Assembly (NCBI GenBank): GCA_030407085.1
Contig: CM059584.1
Span: 60,403,501-60,467,500 of the forward strand
Length of the DNA: 64,000 nucleotides
DNA from: Trichopria drosophilae
Lineage: Eukaryota; Arthropoda; Insecta; Hymenoptera; Diapriidae
Direction of reading: 5' to 3'
Shown piece after piece: positions 51,695 through 62,469 of this stretch. Both the position numbers and the translations under genes were made by a program. The notes beneath the pieces are model-generated. The model was not told where the DNA came from, did not search any database, and saw only the letters and a list, made by a program, of their open reading frames with translations. Position 1 is the stretch's first letter. The number at the start of each line of letters is the position of its first letter.

Positions 51695-53168
51695 TATAAC
51701 CCTTTTTCCTGATTGGAAAAGGGTAGATCACGAATTTTATAAAAACGCAATAAGACTCGATATATACGCAATAAGATAACCATTTATAACCCGACCTTTA
51801 CAACGTTTCTGAGAGGGCAGGACACAACAAGAAAAGAAATAGATTAATGAGTGTAGAACCAATAAAATGACGTATATTTTCACACGGAAGTGTTCAAAGG
51901 TTTCCACGGGTGGCCGCGCTCGGCCCGAAAGTGTACGAAGGTTCATAACCACGCGACGGTAGAGTTTCTACAGTATGACCGGAAATACACAAAAAAAATA
52001 CAAACCGCGAAGGGGGGGGGGGCACAAAAGATGCACAACGGAGGGACTTACGGTGTCGGCGCTAACGTCTCTTGCAGCGTCGGTGGACCAGGAAGTCGAT
52101 CCGGGACTCGTCGGCGGACGGCTCGGGATGTCCTCCTCGAAATTCTCACTAGAGGCTGTGAAGTCCTCGGCAGAAGGGTCGGTTGTCGTCGGACCAAAGC
52201 TCTGTCCTCAATCACTCGATTCGCGGCACCAGCATACTCGCGGAAGCGGAAACGGCGCAACACGTGAGGGCGGGAATCGATCGCAACCAAAAAAAAAGAA
52301 CACGCAAACTCTTGATAATCCACACAGCTCGAAAAAGGATGGATCCGTCTCGTAACGCGTCCGAAAACGAAGTGAAGAAGTGGGGCCGCTATCGCGCTTG
52401 GTAGATGCGCGCGGGAACCGTACGCACATCTCCAGTGCCCAGGAGCGGAGAATCACCGGGGCTGATACGGGGGAACCCACTATGTAGTTGGGCTGAGGAA
52501 TAGAAAAGCGGGGTTCGATAGGGGTTTTCCCCACCTAATTACAGGTGTGGAGAAAGTACTACCGGTCTTCGTCTAATCGACTTCCACGCAGAGATAGAGA
52601 GAGAGACAGGCGATGCATGACGCAACGTCGGTGTGAACAGCCACGCTACCAAAGGGCAGCTTTTAGGTGGCAAGAGTTGGACGGCTACTGCCGAGTTAGC
52701 GGAGGCGAGTAAGGTCGCCATACACGGGGGAAAGGTGGGGGAATATGAGGCGGTTTTTTAGCGTGCTGGGCCTGAGTAATGCAGACGCGCAGCGACAGAA
52801 AGGGGGAAACAACACAGGCGCGTCAGAGAGGGGCGGTGTCCCTTCTCGACGGCCACGATGACTCCTACCATCGGGTGGTACCTCCTGCGCTGCCGAGAGG
52901 GACAGCCAGGGGAAAGAGGGGCTCGGGCGTTTTGTGCGCGCGGAAGGTGGTGATGCTCGCGACGAAACACGCAACCGAGCAATGACGGTAAAGCCGTTTA
53001 GGCGTTTTGCCGGCGACTGATGGACGGGTATCCGAACTCACGAAAATTGGTAAAAAAAAGGATTGAGGAAGGCGATCTTGAGCTCCGGGACACTTTCGAC
53101 ACGCGAGGGAACCGCGGCATCCACCGCGACGGATCTGCCAAGGGGTCGATCGGTGACACCTTGTCACA
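51695..53168 (-). repeat. Solo LTR, diverged relative of the 11-kb gypsy element
   Basis: On the minus strand it starts TGTGACAAGGTGTCACCGAT at 53168, like the full element. It aligns with it through the TTCCGACGGGAGCG-like and CCGTAAGT regions, and ends CTACCCTTTTCCAATCAGGA…GGTTATA at 51695. The 4-bp ATAT lies directly outside both ends (51691-51694, 53169-53172), matching the 4-bp duplication of the full element. No internal genes remain, so it arose by LTR-LTR recombination. The open frames in it are not genes. Confidence 0.9.
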
Positions 53169-53419
53169 ATATATATATTATTTTCCATACAGAATAACAT
53201 ATTTCAACTGCACTGTGATTGGCGACATGCCATCCGACTGCCTGAATGATCTGAGATGGATTCGGTCGTATAATGATATACTTGAATGATCTATTTTACG
53301 GCGGAAAAATAGATTTTATTTAAAGTCAAATGGTACTTGATGAAGAGTGAACTAGATGTACAAAAGACAAAATTGACCAAAAAGCTAAGAAACGTTTTAA
53401 AATGATGAAAAATGCTAAA

Positions 53420-55090
53420 CTTTTATCCCCCATCCTTTTTAAGTATCACGGGTACCTGAATTTCATCCATTGAACGAAGGGCCCCACCTTCCACTTTGTT
53501 TAGAACATCAAGACATCCCTTTTCTGTCACAATATATCGCGTCTCAGCAGGGATTAGTCCGTGGTTAACATATACAATGTTCAGCGCTTATCGCATAGTC
53601 ACTCGCATCAGTTTTCACGCTAGATGGGTGGGAGAAATAAGGACGTACCAGTACTGGTGTAGTAGTGAGAGCGGTTTTTAGACGTTCAAATACATCTTGC
53701 TGCTCTTGATACCACGCCCAGGGTCCGTCCTTTCTTAATAACCGCATTAGGTGGATTTTATCGAAGAACAAATTCTCAAGAAATTTACCGTACCACCCAA
53801 ACATACTCGGGAGGCCCAACCTCGACCACGTGGAACATCGCGTACCGAAGTCATTGAAAGTGCTCTTCGAATACTTCCGTCATAATGATTACCATTTCGA
53901 GGATGACGAGGCGATATATCAGCCGTTTGAAGGTCGCCGGCGCATTCGTTAATCCGTATGGTATACTTTTAAAATGAAATAAGCCTCTCCGGAAACGGTA
54001 AAGGCATTTATTTCCTGACACGAAGGTGCTAAATATATCTGGAAATACGCTTGACTTAAGTCAAGTTTAGAAATGTGCACATCATCATATCTAGGATCGT
54101 ATCCATATTCGGGAAGGGGTATGCATCCTTCTTCGCGGCTTTGCTTAAATCTCTAAAATCGATACAAAATCGATACTTTCCATTCAATTTAAACACTATT
54201 ACGAGAGAACTCGACCAAGCCCTCTGTGAGGATTTAATTATATTATATTGTAGCATTTTATGTACTTCCTGCTACGCTACTTCCAGTATTTTCGAGGAGT
54301 AACGACGAGATCGATGTCCGATCGGAATGCTGCCAACTACATCGATATAGTGAGTCGACGAGCCCCTCCAACTGACACCGCAGCTCCTCAGTAACTTCCG
54401 CTATTCCTGTACACTCCACTAAGGTACAGGTGCAGTATCTGTATCAGGAAGTAACAAAAGCCAGGGGCTATCTCCAAATTTCTAAAGGTCCTTCGAGAAA
54501 TCTAGGCTTACATGATATGCTTTGAAGTAATCCACGCCCACGACGACATCGTAGACAAGAAGTGGAATAGCTGGCACTACTAGTGTACGTTTTAATCCAC
54601 TAATAGTCATGACAAGAGCTAACTCTCCTGCTGCTCCTACCTGATCTTGCTGACCATTGGCCAGTACTATTGACTTGGAGATTATAAAATAATACCGGCC
54701 TAACATACGTCTTTACAGAACCGGGGTCTAATAATGCTAAAATAGAGGTATTGCTACTGGTTAAGCGTAGATCATAGCGGATATCGCACGAAATTGGGCA
54801 GACTTCACCATACACTCCGAAAACTAGGAAATGCAGGCTCGTCACACATGGGCTAGAATCACTCTAGACGTTACTTTGCTCGGTCACCTCAGATTTCTCT
54901 CTTAAGAGACCACTTGACGGTGTGCCATCTAACGATCGGGATAAAATAACATTGAGATCGTACTTGAACTACTCACTGAGACAGGGGGATTTCTTTTCAT
55001 CTCCACATCTAAATCAGGTGAACTTGTCATACGGCTTTGGGCAATACGCAGCGAAATGGTCTGCGGCATTGCAATTGAAGTAAATTCTTC
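53420..55090 (-). pseudogene. Decayed Ty3/gypsy pol (protease, RT, RNase H)
   Basis: Reading down the minus strand: a degenerate zinc-knuckle region near 55050; protease (LALLDPGSVKTYV, with D-P-G for D-T/S-G, and VVVGVDYFKAYHVSLDF); RT (NGKYRFCIDFRDLSKAAKKD, YPFPNMDTILDMM); RT end/RNase H (WYGKFLENLFF, WAWYQEQQDVFERLKTALTT, KTDASDYAIS); then YIVTEKGCLDVL. Frame changes separate the blocks and YXDD is not seen intact. It is on the same strand as the solo LTR, but its text is unlike the 11-kb element, so it is another lineage. Confidence 0.8.
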
Positions 55091-55199
55091 CAGGCGTACC
55101 TCCAACTAGGGATCTACTAATCACTGATATTCTTAAACTAATAAATAATTATATATTTAAATAAACTAGTAAATATCATCCATACAATACTAATAGATA

Positions 55200-55620
55200 A
55201 AATTAAAATACTGCAGAATTGAAGAGATAGGGCGAAACGAAAATCAGAGATATAAAAATTAAGATAAAATTAGTCATAATAACAAAAATTATTTCTAATA
55301 TGTCGTTTAAAACTTATAATAGAACTAATGGAGCGAGTATTCATATCCAAGTTGTTCCATTGACTGTTAAGGCGTGCAATAGGAACATTATAACAATAAT
55401 TCGTTCTACACGTAGTTTCTTGGATAGTTACGAATAGAAGATGGACGAGCACGAAAAGGAAATAATGACACGTTAGATAAACAAGGAGATTTTAATATAC
55501 AGATTTAAACACTACCTTTGCACGCTCTCCAAAAGTTCGAAATTCGAAACCGTATACGCAGACCAAATAGAAGTCGCATAAATAAAATGAGGCATAACCA
55601 GTGTTATTATATGAGAAATA
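55200..55620 (-). pseudogene. LINE ORF2 3'-end fragment
   Basis: Minus-strand frames give LVMPHFIYATSIWSAY, FELLESVQR and RTNYCYNVPIARLNSQWNNL ending in ISSIISFKRHIRNNF, the RT thumb and C-terminus of a jockey/CR1/I-like LINE, with frame changes. No RT core is seen. Confidence 0.65.
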
Positions 55621-55644
55621 GATATTGGAACTTTAATAGTATTT

Positions 55645-55935
55645 TTCGATACTAGTGCGTAAAATCGCATTTTGCGCACATTTTATAACATGCGATTAGA
55701 TAGGCCGGTGCGTAAAATCGAATTCTTACGCACGCGTGTCGAACGATATTTTTCGATATACTATGCGTAAAATTTGTGCGCCGTTTTTGTGGGTCAAATA
55801 TGATGTTACGCACGCGCAATGACCGCGGCGCACGAGTGCCCGGCGCAGCCGGGCAGCACGAGAGAGCCCCGGTCACCAGTAGTGCATGAAATCGTATTTT
55901 ACGCATAGTTTATCGAAAAATCTGTTGTTTACTTT
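55645..55935. repeat. Palindrome-rich repeat, copy 1
   Basis: It contains GCGTAAAATCG…ATTTTGCGCAC and GTGCGTAAAATCGAATTC, and ends near a GAAATCGTATTTTACGCATA string. Inside is a GC hairpin GCCCGGC-GCA-GCCGGGC (55838-55854). The same order of motifs recurs at 58345-58575 in the same orientation. Confidence 0.8.
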
Positions 55936-57075
55936 AGTAATAAAACTTAACATATTTATGCGAACGTATCTGTAACAAGTGGTCATGGAATGAAAAAAAA
56001 GCCAGACATGATGACACCGAGGTCTGCATAAGAGGAGACACCACCCAACAAATGAACTCTCTCATATTTTACTGATCCAAATGTGTCAATTTTGTTTAGA
56101 ACATCATTTTCTATCTCTAAAATTATACTGCGTAGTCAAACAAAGTATTTTTAATTTTTTCCAGCATTTACGATTTTTATTTTCCGAACTGAGGGAAATT
56201 TTTTTAAATCCTTACGAAAGATTCTTCAAAATCATAAGAAAAGGATCAAAAGTAAGTATTAAAAGTAAAATCATAAAAAAATTTCATAAAAAAATATTCA
56301 AAATTGTGGGAGTGGTTTCATTTTAAAGTTTTTTTTAATTTCTTTTGTATAATATTTAGGTTTAAAAATTGTTAAAAATAGTGTTTTTAAAAATATTTTA
56401 GGAAACTGTTATAAAAAAATCTTGTAAAACACCCTATAAAACGCGTTTTACGTCCTGCCAGCCGTACGTAAAATTTAACGCACGGAGTGTAAAAATATGT
56501 CAGTATTACACTTAATAACGGATTTACATGTTTTGTGAATATTAATTACAAAAAGAAGCTAGAACTTGCCGGCACCGTACATCAGTCCTTCATTTTTAAT
56601 ATATCTTTGTTCTCGCCTAGATTCTACCAAAACAAAAGAACATAATTCGTTGCGCATTCTTGAATTTTTCAGTGGCTTTAACTACTCCTCTTGCTAAACG
56701 TTTTGCATCGCGTTTTTCTACTATCGAAATGGTGTTTACCCGTGTTTACTTTTTTCACGACTTTTGAAAGTATGCCTATATGGCTTATAAATGCATTCAA
56801 TGTGTGTTATTTTTCACACCATTTTCAAATAAAGCTATGTGCAAAATCACATTTTACGCACCGAGTCAAAAATACGAAATGTTACTTTTATGCAACAAAT
56901 TGCCCCTTTCCTACATGATACACTCTTACTTTACTAGCTCATACTCTTCTCCGTATATCTTCAGACTCTTCAGGTGATTGAAAGTTTTGGAGTCACCATC
57001 AAAGAGCATCGTCGTATATCTGAATCCGCATTCTTAAGATTATTTCCAGATTTTTCAGCCGCTCAGGTTTCCATC
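55936..57075. other. AT-rich DNA between the palindrome-rich repeats, no gene seen
   Basis: Further shorter matches to the GCGTAAAAT/ATTTTACGC motif lie near 56430-56480 and 56835-56865. The frames here have no domain. Confidence 0.55.
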
Positions 57076-57079
57076 GCTC

Positions 57080-57977
57080 CTGATGATCATGTGTGGTTAT
57101 TTTTGCAACTACCGTTGTGTCCTTCTTGCCACATAGCAAAATCCGGACTCAACATCGATAACACAGTAAATGCCGTGCTTGGACTTATATCCCCGAGTAG
57201 GCCACGATCCTTCAAAGCTCACTACATCGGTTTGAATTTGATCTTTTTTTTCTTCTTTTGCTTTATTTTCTATTTTTCTATTCTATTTCAGTACTAATAT
57301 CTTCTTGCGATTCTTCGTCATTATATTCAATTACGTCTTCCATTAAACTCTTATTTTCGTTGTATGATTCTTTTACAATATTTCTGCATTCATTCATGAC
57401 TTTTTCAGTAACATTGTCAATATACTATATCAATAGTAAGTCAATAGCTAGTGATTTGACGTACTTATCAAACTTCGACTGCGTAAATGGACGCATATTC
57501 AAAAATATAGAAAATTGTTCAATAGCTGCATATCTTGTCCCTATGAACGGAAGAGCAGAAGCTATAAGTATATTTATATCGAAATAAGATAGACTGTTAT
57601 TATTTTTTATACGTTTTGAGGTAAATGTTTACGCTTTTTTCGCATCTGACCCGATCAGTTTAAAAGCCCGTATTATCAAATAAATCAAATGTTAGAGATG
57701 TGCAATTGCAATCGTTATATTTTACTGCATTCAGTAACAGATGCAACTGCGACATATCAACAATCGCATATTGACATTGATTGCTGATTTCTTTTTTTTT
57801 CTTCAATAGATCACATTTTTTATAGATTCTTACTGTTTTCTTTATCAACTGATATAAATTATTTCTAACACAAGTATTGATTTCATTTTCAGGAACATCA
57901 ATTTTATTTTTAAAATTGATAACCATCTCTTCTTCCACATTTTCAACAATTTTACCAGTATCGGGAACAAATTGCAC
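57080..57977 (-). pseudogene. Mutator-like (MULE) transposase relic
   Basis: In order on the minus strand: an N-terminal block ending QYAIVDMSQLHLLLNAVK; then ALPFIGTRYAAIEQFSIFLN…FTQSKFDKYVKSL; then, after a stop, a charged linker and VVSFEGSWPTRGYKSKHGIY. The last is the V.FDGSW..RG..S..G catalytic-region motif of insect Mutator-like transposase domains. At least one in-frame stop and the loss of everything downstream make it inactive. Confidence 0.65.
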
Positions 57978-58344
57978 TTTCGTTTCCTTCCTCTCTTTTA
58001 TTCACTAACTCGCAAAAATGTTTCGAATATTTACGACGAGGCATGTTTCACGTAATAAATTTCATTCAAAAAATAAAGACACTAATTAAACTAACAACAT
58101 TTAAAACAATGGATTTTGGTTCTATCGAATTCGATATCGAAAAATGAGTATCAAATTATATTCATTTGTTATTTTTTAGAGCGTTCGTGCCTATATTAAT
58201 TTTGTTCGAAATGTTTTCTGAATGATCAGCTGTATGCTGGAAAACGGGGATTTTTAGTACTAATAAGTGCACTTTTATGCACCAGTCGCAGATGATACTT
58301 TTTTAACACTAAAATTCGTTTTTATTCACGGGTTGTTTAAATAG

Positions 58345-58575
58345 TATATTTCGATACAAGTGCGTAAAATAGCATTTGACGCACCGTTTTTTAACGTGAG
58401 ATTAGATAGGACCGGTATGCAAAATCGAATTCTTACGCACGCGTATCGAATGATATTTTTTGACATATTATGCTTTGTGCGCTCCTTTTTAGTGCATATT
58501 AAATACGATGTGACGAATGCGTGCTGGTTGTCGGATCGCACTAATGCGTAAAATCGTATTTTACATAGTGTAATT
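58345..58575. repeat. Palindrome-rich repeat, copy 2
   Basis: This is the same-orientation partner of 55645-55935, ending near AATGCGTAAAATCGTATTTT. It lacks the GC hairpin. The pair brackets the MULE relic. Confidence 0.8.
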
Positions 58576-59985
58576 TTAGATAGAAAATGATGTTCTAAAG
58601 ATTTGGTTCAGAGAAATATTATTGAGTCCATTTGTGGGGTGGTGCCTCCCCATAATAACGCACTCTCTCTCGTGAGTTATTAAGGAAATGATACTGGTAT
58701 AAAAACTTTTCTGAACGGCGAGAAAACGACATGACCTTAGACTTAGAAATATTTAATTTGATATAATTTAGATTAGACAAGAGTTACAAAAAGGATGTAA
58801 GGGTACGTGCGGAATCTAATATTACGTCCCTCACGTTTACACGTAATATTACGACCCCCCCCCCCCAACTCCGCTAGTGCATCAAAAAACGCTGATATAA
58901 AGTGTCTCACTATTCCCCACGAGCTATGTTTTGCAATATAGCAGAGGGTAAGCGACTGAGAGACTTTTCATACAAAATGCATCGTATGTATCGAAAGGCT
59001 AAACAATGATAAAGCCCAACAATGAAAAATAGCATATTTACTTGAGTGTACTTAAAACAGTGCTTTCAAAACAAGGGCACGCAGAAAGACGCGAAAGCAC
59101 TTTGGAGGGCGGATTTTCGAATCACTGTCACCAAGATGCCTAAACTCGCGTACACGAAACAAATGCTATTATATATATGACGTACTATCGAGGAGAAACA
59201 ATATCAACTGTTTTCATGTCTCCGTCGACGGAAATCGCAGCCCTGCCTCACGATTCCTCACTTCCCCTACCCAAATTTGGTTGTTGTTTGCTAGGAATGC
59301 GGTTCTTTGTGGGTTATGTTTTTTTTAAGGTCATACCTGTCAGGCCAACACATGGGACCCACGAAGCGGCAATAGCAATCTCCCATACGACTGCGTGGAA
59401 CCAGATCGCCAACGTCTTCTGCTTCAATGCTGAATTACTGAACGAACGATTTAAGCGTTTTGCAGAGCAAGTAACGAGACTCGAAGGGAACGACATACGA
59501 CGGTGATACTATTCAACTTGCCAAAAAAAGGTAACGATCCCCACCACTCCATTGTCGTCAACGTGCTTGTTAGGTTAGTTCTAAAGTAAACAAATTAAAG
59601 TATCCTGCGATTTTTTACTTATTATGTCCATGCGACTCGAGCCGAAAAGTCAAATTTGGTACACTCATAGGTTCTGGGTTCTATATAAGGAATTAAATTT
59701 TATTGTTGCTCCACTTTGTTCATCATTGTAACCTATAATAAAATTGTACACTTTCTTGCACTTTCTGGGCGTTATTCCTTATCATTCGTGATTTAATCTC
59801 GCCAGAGCCTTCAGCAGGAGGCAAATTTGATATTTTTAATCTTGCTCCGTTACCATGGCAAAGCTGAATTTGACTTATTTCATGGCGCTAGATTCCACTA
59901 GGTAAACTAATTCTGACATTTTCAAACTCGCCAGGCTCCATTGCATGCATACCATATGTTTGCTCCAAATGGAACACCAAGCGAT
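58576..59985. other. No certain gene; one unrecognised frame
   Basis: A C-run lies at about 58856-58866 beside CGTAATATTACG-type palindromes. The 109-codon frame at 59177-59506 (+) encodes no domain I recognise and lacks flanking signals. Confidence 0.35.
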
Positions 59986-59989
59986 GCGA

Positions 59990-61347
59990 AACTGGCAGGA
60001 ACGGAAAAAAAGAGCAAATCATAATTTTAAAAACATTATTACTCTTATCGTTGCTAAAGTTTCCAAAATAATATAAATGTTCACTCATTAAGTAATGTTT
60101 GTATTTGTAATAGCTTCGGGTTCAACACAAAAGTGCAAGACATAATTTTAAAAATGTCACTAATTATATCGTTGCTAAAATTACCAAAATAATGTACATT
60201 TCCAATCGTTAAAGATTGTTTGTGTTGATTTGCTTTCGCAGTAGACCAAAAAGTGCAAGACATAATTTTAAAACTGATAATAGTTGGTTGGTTGGTTGGT
60301 TGGTTTTTATTATGGCTTGAGGAGAACCTCTTTGGCCAATCAGAATTAGATAATACATATAATATAATATGATACAAACTTATTTAACATAGCTAAATTT
60401 AAATAATAGTGAGTAAAATATAAGCGCATTATACATAGCGAGATGAAGTAACATAGTGAGAACGCGGAGTAAGAGACAGATCGGAGTAACAATAAACATT
60501 TCTGCAATTTATAGCTAAGGTAATTACAATATACAATATGTGGTATTTACAATACTACATTAGACGCACAAGTTTCGGATAGATGATACATTAAACGCTA
60601 TGAGATGAAGCTACCGCATGGGACTGATGTTAAATGACGCATTGGAGAACAAAAAGAACAGAAGATTCGCCTTAAACGCAGCTACATTTTTGCTTGCACG
60701 TATATTAGGTGGTAATGCATTCCAGAGTCGAGTAGAATGAGTGTGCATATGACTCAAGACGATGAGTCTGTACGCGAAGTTACATTGTGGAGCCAAGTCT
60801 CAGAGTTCGTTTGGTGGCATTACTGCGCCACTGATAGCTGTCGTATAGGTATTTAGGAGCACCGGTGGTGAGGACATTGTAGGTTATTATACCTATAAAG
60901 TATAGTCGGCGTAATTTAGCGGTTAGCCAATTAAGTTGCTCCCGATATGGGGTGATGTGCTCGTGTCGACGCAAGTTGAAAATGAAGCGGATGCCTGCAT
61001 TAAGCATTCTCTCCACTTTGATCTTTTGTGTGGCATTGATGTCATTGTATACAGCACAACAGTAGTCAAGAGAAGGTAAAATTAGGGTGTTTACTAGGCA
61101 CTTACGGAGATCAAGGGGGAGCAATGCACGAGATTGTCTGAGTTGACGTAGTGCAGAAAAGACTCGATTTGACATTTGGACCAGATGTTCTTTCCAGGAT
61201 AGCGTACAGTCAAATGTAAGGCCCAAGTTCTTAGCCGATTTTACCCAAGGTATGCTGATGTTGTTAATTGTAAGCGAAGGGATGGAGTCGATATCGATAG
61301 TTATATGGTTGCTAATGTTTCCAAAATAATGTAAATTTCCAGTATTG
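59990..61347. repeat. Tandem repeat, three ~120-bp copies, the third split by a LINE
   Basis: ACATAATTTTAAAA…TATCGTTGCTAAA-like text followed by CCAAAATAATGTA recurs at about 60018-60080, 60135-60205 and, split, at 60258-60279 with 61303-61345. Rejoining the third copy across the LINE restores the same spacing as in the other two. Confidence 0.85.
60286..61296 (-). mobile_element. 5'-truncated jockey/CR1-like LINE with target-site duplication
   Basis: The minus-strand frame from about 61295 begins DSIPSLTINNISIPWVKSAK and runs through KNLGLTFDCTLSWKEHLVQM, LPSLDYCCAVYNDIN and GIRFIFNLRRHEHITPYREQ (thumb region). After a frame change it ends in HTHSTRLWNALPPNIRASKN. The 3' end is an (AACC)n tail at 60286-60305. 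ATAGTT lies on both sides (60280-60285, 61297-61302). Confidence 0.9.
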
Positions 61348-62469
61348 TAATGTCTCCTGCGGATGGAGGGGGTAAAATAAATACACGCAATTAGATAGAT
61401 AAATGTTACAATATATTTTTTGCGCTCCACCCTATGGAATAGAACAAGAAAATTTCACGGAAAAATCTGACTAGTCAACGCTATGACCGGGCGCGAGGCT
61501 TTGCGGTTCGAAGCCCCTCTCTACGGCGGCACTTCTTTGGGAATGACCGGGTGATTCTAAAGGAACACTCGTGGGTTTACTTGTGGTCTCCTCGAGGGAT
61601 TAAGTTCTGATCGGGGTAGAGAGAGTGAGAGAGTTACGGGCGGCGATTCGGGGCCCGGAGTGGTGGCTGGTGGTGGCGTCGGCTGACGGCGGCTGCTGGA
61701 TGCCCCTCTGCGTAAGCTAGGGTGGCGTCCTTCCCCGTTATAGTTTGCGGGAGAGCGGGTACGCCACTGGCACTACGGTTCCTGGTTTCTTCTCTTTTTC
61801 TTCGCGATAGCAAGCACGCACAACGCGGTAGGAGTTCTTTAACGGACGAAACTTAAGTTCGCGGAAGATAGACGGAAGCACACCTGCAGTCGATGCGTCT
61901 CGGATGAGAGACTCCCGGAGATTTAATGCGCTCGTGCGCGACGGTGCGCCTTCGGGCCCGCGCGTGCGCGCCAGCGCGACTCACGCCACGGAGGAAGCGC
62001 GGCATCGGTACTGATCGGTCCGACTCGGAGGGCTTGCCGAGGCGGCGCACTTGACGGCGTGACGACGAGCATCGTCTCCGGGGCATTCGTACTGGGGAAC
62101 GACACGGATCACTGAAAAATGCTCCGCACGTTCCCAGTTTCTGAGTCGTCTCAGGCTCGGCGCATGCGGCGAGGGATTCGCCCTATCTGCGCATGAGAGA
62201 GAGAGATAGACAGATGGTGTGCGGGGCAATTGCCGAGGTCCATTCCTCGGCAACTCCCGGCGGATACTGAGGCCCTGCATGTGGGGGGAATCTAATGGAA
62301 GCGTGCTCCGGCGCGACCTTGCCGTCCTCCGGGGAAGGAGATAAAATCGATGCGGCGAATATTTCCCCGTCAAAGCGACCGCCAGAAGCTTCCGCGTGAC
62401 TCGGACAAATGACGCGGAGTTTTTTACTTGGTTCGGTAAGAGTCCCGATCTGTGACTTATCTTGTCACA
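61348..62469 (-). repeat. Candidate solo LTR of a second TGTGACAAG-type gypsy family
   Basis: On the minus strand it begins TGTGACAAGATAAGTCAC at 62469, the same design as the LTR start of the 11-kb element (a short inverted repeat after TG). It is GC-rich, has a CT-rich tract, and ends TTTTACCCCCTCCATCCGCA…ACATTA near 61348, parallel to the known LTR end. No target duplication could be confirmed. The minus-strand frames here are not thought to be genes. Confidence 0.55.

Larger units (their letters stand above)
49040..53285. mobile_element. Inverted-repeat-bounded unit (~250-bp arms) carrying a LINE derivative
   Basis: 49040-49292 is matched in reverse complement by 51537-51690 plus 53173-53285. 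Shared text includes ATAATCGCAATTTGAATGAT, TTTTGTTTTAAAAA, CACAGTGCAGTTGAAATATG and TCGGATGGCATGTCG. The right arm is split by the solo LTR at 51695-53168. The interior is LINE-derived sequence, so either a LINE inserted into a MITE-like foldback element or the inverted repeat arose around it. Confidence 0.8.

Noticed and set aside
59177..59506. 109-codon frame as a host gene
   Set aside because: It has no recognisable domain, splice context or repeat support, so it is left as an unrecognised frame.
61853..62373. GC-rich block with minus-strand frames as a host gene or CpG-island promoter
   Set aside because: Its ends look like those of a gypsy LTR, and the frames resemble the non-genic frames inside the other LTRs.
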